A stretch of DNA of 20,060 nt, taken from positions 1-20,060 of the forward strand of contig DUMX01000182.1 in assembly GCA_012839665.1 (NCBI GenBank), in the 5' to 3' direction. The stretch comes from Gelria sp. (lineage in GTDB: Bacteria; Bacillota; Syntrophomonadia; Syntrophomonadales; Syntrophomonadaceae). Every line of letters starts with the position of its first letter. Within the stretch, counting starts at the first letter, position 1. The position numbers and the translations under genes are program-made. Positions 7,316 to 13,347 of the stretch are shown one piece after another. The notes below the pieces were generated by a model. It saw only the letters and a program-made list of their open reading frames with translations. It searched no databases and was not told where the DNA came from.

Positions 7316-8464
7316 ATGATATACATGGATAATGCGGCAACATCATTTCCCAAGCCAGAAAGGGTCTATAATGCGGTTGACCATTTTAATCGCTATTTGG
7401 GGGGCAACCCGGGGCGGGGAAGCCATAAGGCAACCTTACAGGCAGGGTCAATACTGCTTGACGCCCGTGAAGCATTGTCCCGCTTGTTTAATATAAAAGA
7501 TTGCGAACAAATTGCTTTTACCGCAAATGTAACGGACTCGTTAAATATAGCACTTAAAGGACTGCTGCATCCCGGTGACCATGTTATTAGCACCAGCATG
7601 GAGCATAATGCCGTAGCCCGGCCCCTTAATACTCTGGCTCAACGGGGAGTAGAGTGGACCGCGGTAGCCTGTGCTGCTGACGGCAGCCTGGACCCGGAAG
7701 ACATTCGCAAAGCTATTAAGCCCAATACCCGCATGGTATGCATGTTACATGCCTCTAATCTTACCGGGACGATTATGCCCATTACCGAGGTAGGTAAAAT
7801 CTGTCGGGAAAAGGGCCTGATTTTTTTAGTTGACAGTGCTCAAACGGCAGGAGTATTACCCTTGGATGTAGAGACTCAAAATATTGATTTACTGGCGTTT
7901 ACCGGGCATAAGGGATTGTTGGGTTTGCAGGGCACTGGCGGACTTTATGTATCCACCGGAATTGAAATTAGTCCACTTAAAGAAGGTGGGACCGGGTCTT
8001 TTTCCGAACATTTGCAGCACCCGGAATTCATGCCGGATCGATTGGAGAGCGGAACTCCTAATACGCCAGGAATAGTAGGCCTCCTGGCCGGGGTTGAATT
8101 TATCCTGCAAACCGGGCGGGAGAATATTCGCTGTCATGAACAAGATCTTACGGAAATACTACTAGATGGGCTTAAGGAAATTAAAGGGATTAAGTTATAC
8201 GGTCCAGGTGATAGTAAAAGACAAACGGCAGTAATTGCTTTTAATATGGATAATGTAGATTGTGGCGAACTTAGTATGCAACTAGATTACCAGTATGAGA
8301 TAGTAACCCGTTCCGGATTACACTGTGCTCCACTGGCCCACCAGACTGTCGGTACTCTGGAAAGTGGGTCCTGCCGCCTTAGCCCCGGCTACTTTACCAC
8401 CAAAGAAGAAATAGAAACGGTTATCAGAGCCGTACATGATATCAGTAAACAAATCGGGGGCTAA
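7316..8464 (+). CDS. Cysteine desulfurase family PLP enzyme (class V aminotransferase fold)
   Basis: A 382-residue NifS/SufS-related enzyme of the CsdB-like subgroup. It starts MIYMDNAATSFPKPERVYNA, has the cofactor aspartate in FLVDSAQTAGVLPLD (Asp173), the Schiff-base lysine in AFTGHKGLLGLQGTGGLY (Lys199), and the sulfur-accepting cysteine in TRSGLHCAPLAHQTVGT (Cys337). It should release sulfur (or selenium) from cysteine or selenocysteine as a persulfide. The ATG at 7316 fits the family N-terminus; AGGAAGG lies about 12 nt upstream. As last gene of the reductase-activase-YedF operon it probably feeds YedF. A hairpin overlaps its stop codon. Confidence 0.92.
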   Translation: MIYMDNAATSFPKPERVYNAVDHFNRYLGGNPGRGSHKATLQAGSILLDAREALSRLFNIKDCEQIAFTANVTDSLNIALKGLLHPGDHVISTSMEHNAVARPLNTLAQRGVEWTAVACAADGSLDPEDIRKAIKPNTRMVCMLHASNLTGTIMPITEVGKICREKGLIFLVDSAQTAGVLPLDVETQNIDLLAFTGHKGLLGLQGTGGLYVSTGIEISPLKEGGTGSFSEHLQHPEFMPDRLESGTPNTPGIVGLLAGVEFILQTGRENIRCHEQDLTEILLDGLKEIKGIKLYGPGDSKRQTAVIAFNMDNVDCGELSMQLDYQYEIVTRSGLHCAPLAHQTVGTLESGSCRLSPGYFTTKEEIETVIRAVHDISKQIGG

Positions 8465-8478
8465 AAAACCCCCGATTT
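8451..8478. terminator. Bidirectional terminator hairpin overlapping the desulfurase stop
   Basis: AAATCGGGGG (8451-8460) and CCCCCGATTT (8469-8478) form a perfect 10-bp stem with an 8-base A-rich loop that contains the TAA stop of the desulfurase gene. Both ends give short U-runs on either strand, as expected between the convergent desulfurase and crotonase genes. The U-runs are short, so efficiency may be modest. Confidence 0.65.
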
Positions 8479-8546
8479 AAAGCATCCATACCCAACGGGT
8501 ACACGCAACCACTTATGAAAATAGCAGATGGGTAAGTATATAAGTA

Positions 8547-9326
8547 CTATTTACCTTGGAATGATGCCTTACGACCTTCCAAGAAAGCCAGCATACCTTC
8601 GCGCTGGTCTTCAGTAGAAAAGAGGTAACCAAACTTTTCCTTTTCCATCATTAATCCAGTATGAATATCTACATCGTAACTTAATTGAATTAGCTCTTTA
8701 GCTGTACGTAGTGCAATAGGTGGTTTTCTGGCTAATCTACGAGCTAGTTTTGCAGTTTCTGCTTCCAAGTCTTCTAGCGGAACTAATCTATTAATAACCC
8801 CTAATTCCAATGCCTTCTTAGCATTAAAAATTTCGCCTAGAAAAATTAATTCTTTAGCTTTACCTTCACCTACCAGACGGGTTAATCTCAGGGTACCGCT
8901 ACCTCCGGGGATAATACCCAGGTTGATTTCGGGTAGGCCGAAAACGGCATTGTCGGCTGCAATACGAATATCACAGGCCAGGGCCATTTCACAGCCTCCG
9001 CCCAGGGCATAACCAGAAATAGAAGCAATACTAGGTTTACCAATAGCCATCAGCTTGTTCATACTAATTTGCACTTGAAAAATGTACTCGTGTGCATCCC
9101 GGGGTGAATAATCAACAAAGCTCTTAATATCTGCACCGGCGGCAAATGCATCCTTATTACCCTTTACTACCAGCACTCGGACATCATCATCTTTGACAAT
9201 ATCATCCATTGCACGCGACAAATCAAGTAGTACGTCTTCATCAATAGCGTTTAAGACTTCGGGGCGGTTTAATTGCACAGTTGCAATACCAGAGTCCTTG
9301 GTGTAAATAATAGTTTTAAACTCCAT
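8547..9326 (-). CDS. Crotonase / 3-hydroxybutyryl-CoA dehydratase (enoyl-CoA hydratase)
   Basis: A 259-residue enoyl-CoA hydratase. The start at 9326 (MEFKTIIY) is set by AAAGGAGG 7 nt upstream; an ATG 9 codons earlier has no such site. Family signatures are VQLNRPEVLNAI (17-28), AFAAGADIKSF forming the oxyanion region (60-70), SGYALGGGCEMALACDI with catalytic Glu113, and LPEINLGIIPGGSGTLRLTR with catalytic Glu133. The end GMLAFLEGRKASFQGK is typical of short-chain crotonases. It would hydrate crotonyl-CoA to 3-hydroxybutyryl-CoA, the second step of butyrate beta-oxidation, or run in reverse. It is monocistronic in this window, 395 bp from the next gene. Chain-length specificity cannot be read from the sequence. 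Confidence 0.95.
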   Translation of the reverse strand: MEFKTIIYTKDSGIATVQLNRPEVLNAIDEDVLLDLSRAMDDIVKDDDVRVLVVKGNKDAFAAGADIKSFVDYSPRDAHEYIFQVQISMNKLMAIGKPSIASISGYALGGGCEMALACDIRIAADNAVFGLPEINLGIIPGGSGTLRLTRLVGEGKAKELIFLGEIFNAKKALELGVINRLVPLEDLEAETAKLARRLARKPPIALRTAKELIQLSYDVDIHTGLMMEKEKFGYLFSTEDQREGMLAFLEGRKASFQGK

Positions 9327-9670
9327 CCCTATACCTCCTTTGGATATTTCCAACCTTCATCAGACATCTCCTCCCATTGCTGTTAATTTTACAAAAAAAT
9401 CCGAATATTCTGGCGCTGCTAGGCTAGGGTACTTAAACATATTGAGAAAAAACGGGATAGAATTATCGGGAGCATGATATTTCTAGAAGGTTTAATTACA
9501 TTTAACCGATAAATGATAAAAATGTCAATAGGTGTCACACATGTATTAATTAGGAGCTAGCCCCTTATAGTTTATATGAGTTTTTTAAATTCCGTAATAT
9601 TTTTAGTGGGCGAGGAATATGGAGTGAAAGATGATGAGTAAGGGTAAGCATTAAGGGGGGCAGAACCATA
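9327..9670. other. AT-rich intergenic region upstream of the crotonase gene
   Basis: I find no convincing gene here on either strand; short frames lack ribosome binding sites and family resemblance. The region should hold the crotonase promoter. The best candidate on the minus strand is TTGACA (9528-9523) with TTAAAT (9505-9500) at 17-bp spacing, which would give a leader of about 165 nt. The -10 is a weak match. Confidence 0.4.
9500..9528 (-). promoter_or_regulatory. Candidate crotonase promoter
   Basis: A perfect TTGACA on the minus strand (9528-9523) is followed after 17 bp by TTAAAT (9505-9500). It faces the crotonase start 174 bp downstream. The -35 is persuasive and the -10 is two mismatches from consensus. 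Confidence 0.35.
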
Positions 9671-9699
9671 AAAAACAGTGGACCCAAAAGATCCACTGT
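9671..9699 (-). terminator. Rho-independent terminator of the acetate transporter gene
   Basis: On the minus strand ACAGTGGA (9699-9692), a 9-base loop and TCCACTGT (9682-9675) are followed by TTTT plus AT-rich sequence (9674 downwards). The perfect 8-bp stem and U-tract sit 22 bp after the transporter stop codon. Confidence 0.85.
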
Positions 9700-9721
9700 C
9701 ATAGAGGAAACAAAACGCCGT

Positions 9722-10321
9722 CTATTTTAAGATTGGCCCCGGCATGGGCAAAACATTTTTGGAGAAAGCAGTGTTAAGAATAATTGCTGAAGCTACATAT
9801 ATACCCAGAATACCTCCAATTAACAGGAAAGTACCAGCTATAGGAGCATAGCTACGAGAAATTAATTCCAAATCCATAAAAGCTACGAAAAACACACCTA
9901 TATCCAACGCCAAAACCACCAGGCTCATTACCAGGGGGGATTCTTTTAAGTAGGCTGGAGTCCACATAACTAAAATTATCCAAAGAACCAGCCAGGCCCA
10001 TCCGTCTATCCGGGCATCTATAGCCCAACCATTGGCAGCAGCGAAATACTTAAAAATAAACTCCATGCCACCCACCAGCATAAAGAATGCGGAGAAGAAC
10101 AGAAACACATTACCCCCGGTAGTATGACCGCCTTTTAAATCAATTATGCCAACAATAATTTGTACAAAGAAACCTCCCAATAACCATATACCCAACAGGG
10201 GGATACAAGAATGGTCTACCTTACCTGCCAGGAGCGCATAAAAGCAAAAGCATGCAATAGCCAGCGCTACCAGGCCGGCAGGTGCGGGACTTGCCCAGGT
10301 ATTATGCTCATTAGACGACAT
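9722..10321 (-). CDS. Acetate uptake transporter (GPR1/FUN34/YaaH, AceTr family)
   Basis: A 199-residue protein with six predicted membrane helices, normal for SatP/YaaH proteins. The N-terminal motif is NTWASPAPAGLVALAIACF, the family's N-P-x-P-x-G-L segment with Ser in the first position. The fourth-helix region and the GGMEFIFKYFAAANGWAIDA loop also match. GGAGGAG lies 8 nt before the ATG, and a clear terminator follows, so it is monocistronic. Family members carry acetate or succinate, usually with protons. In a fatty-acid-oxidising anaerobe it may release or recover acetate; direction cannot be read from the sequence. It is transcribed divergently from the Rrf2-led operon. Confidence 0.88.
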   Translation of the reverse strand: MSSNEHNTWASPAPAGLVALAIACFCFYALLAGKVDHSCIPLLGIWLLGGFFVQIIVGIIDLKGGHTTGGNVFLFFSAFFMLVGGMEFIFKYFAAANGWAIDARIDGWAWLVLWIILVMWTPAYLKESPLVMSLVVLALDIGVFFVAFMDLELISRSYAPIAGTFLLIGGILGIYVASAIILNTAFSKNVLPMPGPILK

Positions 10322-10413
10322 TTAGCCAACTCCTCCCTCTCTTTACATTTTAAGCTAATGTAAAAGTTAAAGATACTCTCCATCACCCCCTCCATAGGGA
10401 TAATTTGCCTTAA

Positions 10414-10431
10414 AGGTAAAAAACTTTACCT
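10414..10431. repeat. Perfect 7-bp inverted repeat in the transporter leader
   Basis: AGGTAAA (10414-10420) and TTTACCT (10425-10431) flank a 4-base loop, about 95 bp upstream of the acetate transporter start. It could be an operator or a leader hairpin in the untranslated region. Confidence 0.35.
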
Positions 10432-10596
10432 GCCAAAGCCGCTATAAAATTTAAAACAATACCAGGGAAAACTTAATTACTGCATTTAGGCAAAACCAGT
10501 TAATTTATTAAGGTAGGGAACACTAAAGAAAAGAAAATATTAAACAATAACATTGAAGAAAACCCAATCATCAGAATATTCGGGCTACTTACAAAA

Positions 10597-10626
10597 ACAA
10601 TAGCATAATTTAGCGACAGATGTCAA
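10597..10626 (-). promoter_or_regulatory. Candidate promoter of the acetate transporter gene
   Basis: On the minus strand TTGACA (10626-10621) is followed after 18 bp by TATTGT (10602-10597), preceded by an extended TGC element. It would give a leader of about 270 nt containing the 10414-10431 hairpin. The remaining bases of the 464-bp gap (10322-10785) are AT-rich and hold no gene that I can support. Confidence 0.4.
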
Positions 10627-10716
10627 TATAAATATATTGGTGCAAGAAAATGTAAAATAAACAGAAAAATAGGGAAATGTCTGGGGGCAATCCACGGACA
10701 TAGTATAATTTGATGC

Positions 10717-10769
10717 TTGACAAGTAAAAACAAATAGTCCATAGTAGACAAAAGGGACAATATTAGTCC
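10717..10769 (+). promoter_or_regulatory. Promoter and candidate operator of the Rrf2-led operon
   Basis: TTGACA (10717-10722) and CATAGT (10740-10745) are 17 bp apart, 40 bp before the Rrf2 start. Just downstream, GGAC (10755-10758) and GTCC (10766-10769) form a spaced dyad, and a TAGTCC copy also lies at 10735-10740 in the spacer. A dyad at the transcription start is the usual position for autoregulation by Rrf2 proteins. The -35 is strong; the operator is a guess. Confidence 0.5.
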
Positions 10770-10785
10770 ACAATGGGGAATGAAC

Positions 10786-11190
10786 ATGCAGATTACCAGA
10801 CAGACTGAATACGCTATACGTACTATGTTGGAATTGGCCCAGGCACCTCGGGGTGAGTTTATCTCTACTCGCTTTATTTCCGAGCAGCAGGATATTCCCG
10901 AGGATTTCTTAAAGAAAACCCTGAAACTGCTGGTGCTGGCTGGTCTTATTAATACCCAACGCGGTGTCAAAGGGGGGATAATGCTGGCTCGTCCTGCCGG
11001 GGAAATAACCCTGGTCGATATTATTGAGGCAGTAGAAGGTAACATTGCTTTAAACGTTTGCCTGGTACCTGGATATAATTGTCCCAACCAACCGGGATGC
11101 CCGGTATCCAGAAACCTGGCCCGTGCCCAGCAGGCTATGCTGAAGGAATTACGGAAGGAAACTTTGGAAGACATGTTAAAGGAGCAGTAA
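10786..11190 (+). CDS. Rrf2 family Fe-S type transcriptional regulator
   Basis: A 134-residue winged-helix regulator starting MQITRQTEYAIRTMLELA. The ATG at 10786 has GGGGA 6-7 nt upstream, whereas the ATG two codons earlier abuts that site. The wing and helix region is PEDFLKKTLKLLVLAGLINT (39-58) then RGVKGGIMLARPA. The cluster loop VCLVPGYNCPNQPGC supplies Cys92, Cys99 and Cys105, almost the spacing of the IscR [2Fe-2S] ligands (92, 98, 104). It probably senses Fe-S status, nitric oxide, oxygen or another redox signal. It leads a likely operon with a cupin (56 bp away) and the PCP_red-CGGC protein, and probably regulates it. Confidence 0.92.
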   Translation: MQITRQTEYAIRTMLELAQAPRGEFISTRFISEQQDIPEDFLKKTLKLLVLAGLINTQRGVKGGIMLARPAGEITLVDIIEAVEGNIALNVCLVPGYNCPNQPGCPVSRNLARAQQAMLKELRKETLEDMLKEQ

Positions 11191-11246
11191 GGAATTCCAT
11201 TAAAAGCACCTCGGGACTAGTGGGTTAGTGCGAAAGGAGGAGTATC

Positions 11247-11588
11247 ATGAATAAGGAAGTTAAGGTTTTAAATTCTGTTACTGCAATAAAGGTAAAGGCG
11301 GAAGAATTAATAGACTACCAGGCTGACGCTGTAGTCAGTAAAACTCTGATAGCTCGCCCAGGTGGAACCGTAACCCTGTTTGCTTTTGATCAGGGTCAGG
11401 GTTTGAGTGAGCATACGGCACCTTTTGATGCTCTGGTATCGGTTATTAATGGAGAGGCAGAAATCATTATTTCCGGGCAACCATATATTCTACAGGCAGG
11501 GGAAATGATAATTATGCCTGCTGATGAACCCCATGCCTTGAATGCAATAAAGCGATTTAAGATGATACTTACTATGATTAAATCTTAA
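11247..11588 (+). CDS. Small cupin domain protein
   Basis: A 113-residue single-domain cupin. Motif 1 is reduced: GQGLSEHTAPFDALVSVING has one His, with Ala where the second metal His is expected and Asp where Glu is usual. Motif 2 is GEMIIMPADEPHALNA, keeping its His and Asn. Metal binding may therefore rest on fewer ligands than in catalytic cupins, so a sensing or small-molecule-binding role is as likely as an enzyme. AAAGGAGGAG precedes the ATG at good spacing. It lies between the Rrf2 gene and the CGGC-domain gene on the same strand with gaps of 53-56 bp, which suggests shared regulation. Function is not assigned. Confidence 0.85.
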   Translation: MNKEVKVLNSVTAIKVKAEELIDYQADAVVSKTLIARPGGTVTLFAFDQGQGLSEHTAPFDALVSVINGEAEIIISGQPYILQAGEMIIMPADEPHALNAIKRFKMILTMIKS

Positions 11589-11641
11589 TGAAGTAATAGT
11601 AAAAGTTAAGCGTGAGGAGTAGCAAGGGGAGGGAAAGAATT

Positions 11642-12151
11642 ATGCACTGGACCGAGGAAGCACTTCAGGAGCTGGCTCGGGTTCCAAGATTTGTTAGAGA
11701 TATGGCCAAAAAAGCAGTTGAGCATGAGGTTAATAGTAATGGCAGAACCAAGATAGAGGCAGCAGATGTACAACATAGCCGGGATAAGTACCTGGGTATT
11801 ATAGGCGAAAAATCGGATAAAAGCGGATCCCGGATAGCAGTAGTTAGGTGTGAAACAGTGTCTGAAGTATGCCCTGGAGTAGCATGTTTTAAGGCTTTTA
11901 ACCGGCGAAAAATACATTTTAAAGACTATGGCCCAGATGCTGAAATTGTTGGCTTTTTCACCTGTGGGGGTTGCCCGGGGCGAAGAATATCGCGCCTGGT
12001 TGACAACCTGAAAAAATATGGCCTGGATGTAGTTCACCTTTCTTCCTGTATGCTATTAGAGGGTACTTATCCAGCTTGCCCCCATGTTGAAGAAATAAAG
12101 AAAAACCTGGAGTCCAAAGGTGTAAAAGTAGTGGAAGGAACACATCATTAA
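11642..12151 (+). CDS. PCP_red domain fused to CGGC domain protein
   Basis: A 169-residue protein with two recognisable parts. Residues 1-45 (MHWTEEALQELARVPRFVRD onward, with IEAADVQ) resemble the PCP_red domain found at the C-terminus of light-independent protochlorophyllide reductase and as a small module in anaerobes. Residues 64-165 are a CGGC domain: VVRCETVSEVCPGVACFKAF (Cys70, Cys77, Cys82), GFFTCGGCPGRRI (Cys108, Cys111), HLSSCM (Cys136) and YPACPH (Cys146). The cysteines suggest metal or Fe-S binding; CGGC domains have no firm function. GGGGAGGG is 8 nt before the ATG at 11642; an in-frame GTG at 11612 lacks a good site. It is the last gene of the Rrf2-cupin operon. Confidence 0.85.
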   Translation: MHWTEEALQELARVPRFVRDMAKKAVEHEVNSNGRTKIEAADVQHSRDKYLGIIGEKSDKSGSRIAVVRCETVSEVCPGVACFKAFNRRKIHFKDYGPDAEIVGFFTCGGCPGRRISRLVDNLKKYGLDVVHLSSCMLLEGTYPACPHVEEIKKNLESKGVKVVEGTHH

Positions 12152-12223
12152 GTTAAGGCCTGTCATGCTGAACGGAGGGTGGCTCAAGGGAAAAAATACC
12201 TATATTTATTATCCTCCAGATGA

Positions 12224-12252
12224 TTGTATTTTTCGGAAAAAGCGCATATAAT
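12224..12252 (+). promoter_or_regulatory. Promoter of the 12261-12445 RNA
   Basis: A perfect TATAAT (12247-12252) with TTGTAT (12224-12229) at 17-bp spacing. The predicted start, 7-9 bases after the -10, is 12259-12261, exactly where the 13-bp closing stem of the RNA begins. Upstream, 12152-12223 holds no gene; it contains TGTCATGCTGAACGGAG (12162-12178), which resembles a common intergenic repeat fragment. Confidence 0.65.
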
Positions 12253-12260
12253 AAAATTAC

Positions 12261-12445
12261 GGTGGCGGAGAACTTAAGCATAGTTAGTCTTAGGATTCAG
12301 ATGTCATTGGGTTGAAGTTGTCAGGTTTGACTGTAGTTTCTAACGATAATTTTTTAGAATTTTGTGGTGTATCAGGTGGTTCTTTAAGAAAACTCTTAAA
12401 ATGGATGGGGTTTATGCCAGTTACCTTTGGTTGTTCTCCGCCACC
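12261..12445 (+). ncRNA. Candidate structured non-coding RNA, about 185 nt (to about 240 nt with terminator)
   Basis: GGTGGCGGAGAAC (12261-12273) and GTTCTCCGCCACC (12433-12445) are perfect 13-base inverted copies that would close a 185-nt RNA. Inside, GCATAG (12278-12283) can pair with TTATGC (12412-12417), continuing the closing helix past an internal loop. Smaller hairpins are GTCA/TGAC (around 12319-12332), TTCTAA/TTAGAA (around 12338-12359) and a perfect TTTAAGA/TCTTAAA (12383-12389, 12394-12400). A TATAAT promoter ends 8 bp before the stem and a strong terminator follows 13 bp after it. No reading frame of note is present. The size and end-pairing recall 6S RNA or other large bacterial RNAs, but I recognise no family consensus. 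It may be independent or a leader of the downstream gene. Confidence 0.65.
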
Positions 12446-12458
12446 TTACTTTATTTAC

Positions 12459-12500
12459 AAAGACCTTTTATAAGCTAGAGCTTGTAAAAGGTCTTTTATT
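12459..12500 (+). terminator. Strong intrinsic terminator after the candidate RNA
   Basis: AAAGACCTTTTA (12459-12470) pairs perfectly with TAAAAGGTCTTT (12485-12496). The stem continues by a T-G pair and AAGC/GCTT to 17 bp around a TAGA loop, and TATT follows the final T-run. It separates the RNA from the downstream reductase gene. Confidence 0.9.
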
Positions 12501-12529
12501 ATGTCTGGAATGGAATTGGAAGTCGAGTA

Positions 12530-12538
12530 TGTTATAGT
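12530..12538 (+). promoter_or_regulatory. Possible extended -10 promoter of the FabG-like gene
   Basis: TGTTATAGT at 12530-12538 is an extended -10 element (TG, one base, TATAGT) 34 bp before the gene start. No good -35 is visible at 17-18 bp, so the evidence is limited. Its position just after the terminator is what one would expect. Confidence 0.35.
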
Positions 12539-12571
12539 ATTAAAAGCGCTTACTGCAGGGAGGAGTAGTGT

Positions 12572-13324
12572 TTGTTAAAATATTTAGAGGGGCATATTTG
12601 CCTGGTAACTGGATCGAGCCGGGGAATTGGTGCTCAAATTGCTCGTAGTGTTGCTGCTGCTGGTGCCCGTACCGTAATTAATTACTTCTCTTCGGAGCAG
12701 AAAGCTATGCAACTATTGGCGGAGCTAACTGAACAGGGATATCAGGTAATGGCAGTTCAGGCTGATGTCAGCCAGAGCCATGAGGTTGAGGATATGTTTA
12801 CCCGGATTGAGGCTAAATGGGGCAGTGTAGATTTATTGGTTAATAATGCTGGCATTTCATTAAAACGATTAGTTACGGAAACCAGGGAAGAAGAGTGGCA
12901 GCAGGTAATGGATATTAATCTGAAAAGTGCGTTCCTATGTTGTCGTCGAGCTTTACCTGCTATGGTCCGGAATCGGTACGGGCGTATCATTAATATAGCC
13001 TCTATATGGGGCTTGAGGGGGGCTTCCTGTGAATCAGTTTATGCTGCTTCCAAAGGAGGCCTTATTGCTTTTAGCAGGTCTTTGGCTGCTGAAATGGGAC
13101 CTTCCGGTATTAATGTAAATGTAGTTGCACCCGGGCCGGTAGAAACTGATATGCTAATACAGGAACTGGATAATGATGAACGGGCAGTCCTGAGCGAAGA
13201 TATACCTTTGGGTCGTCTGGCCAGTCCTGATGATGTAGCATCTGCTTGCCTTTTTCTATTATCTCCGGCGGCATCTTATATTAATGGTCAGGTTCTTGGT
13301 CTGGATGGCGGCTGGAAAGTATAA
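12572..13324 (+). CDS. SDR family 3-oxoacyl-ACP reductase-like oxidoreductase (FabG-like)
   Basis: A 250-residue classical short-chain dehydrogenase. The cofactor motif is TGSSRGIG (13-20), NNAG is at 91-94, and the catalytic set is Asn115, Ser144, Tyr157 and Lys161 (SVYAASKGG). The tail is GQVLGLDGGWKV, as in FabG. Arg18 and the following region favour NADPH, as is usual for FabG. It starts with TTG at 12572, backed by GGGAGGAG 6 nt upstream; no better ATG exists. It is followed 23 bp later by the methionine aminopeptidase. There is no fatty-acid cluster here, so it may instead act on acyl-CoA or another carbonyl; the exact substrate is open. Confidence 0.9.
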   Translation: MLKYLEGHICLVTGSSRGIGAQIARSVAAAGARTVINYFSSEQKAMQLLAELTEQGYQVMAVQADVSQSHEVEDMFTRIEAKWGSVDLLVNNAGISLKRLVTETREEEWQQVMDINLKSAFLCCRRALPAMVRNRYGRIINIASIWGLRGASCESVYAASKGGLIAFSRSLAAEMGPSGINVNVVAPGPVETDMLIQELDNDERAVLSEDIPLGRLASPDDVASACLFLLSPAASYINGQVLGLDGGWKV

Positions 13325-13347
13325 ATAATTTTGGGAGTTGTATTGAC

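Noticed and set aside
9327..9353. Upstream ATG start of the crotonase at 9353
   Set aside because: The AAAGGAGG site lies inside this extension and points to the ATG at 9326; the added nine residues have no counterpart in crotonases.
11606..12037. A 143-codon minus-strand frame opposite the PCP_red-CGGC gene
   Set aside because: It is a shadow of the plus-strand gene, which has domain matches and a strong ribosome binding site; the antisense product shows no recognisable feature.
12152..12223. Possible mobile element because of TGTCATGCTGAACGGAG
   Set aside because: The string resembles a widespread intergenic repeat but is short, lacks its inverted partner nearby and carries no target-site duplication.
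12261..12445. Assignment of the candidate RNA as 6S RNA, SRP RNA or a known riboswitch
   Set aside because: Length and paired ends fit 6S only in general. I could not find conserved 6S bubble sequences, the SRP GGTGC/GGAA motifs, or box motifs of common riboswitches, so the family is left open.
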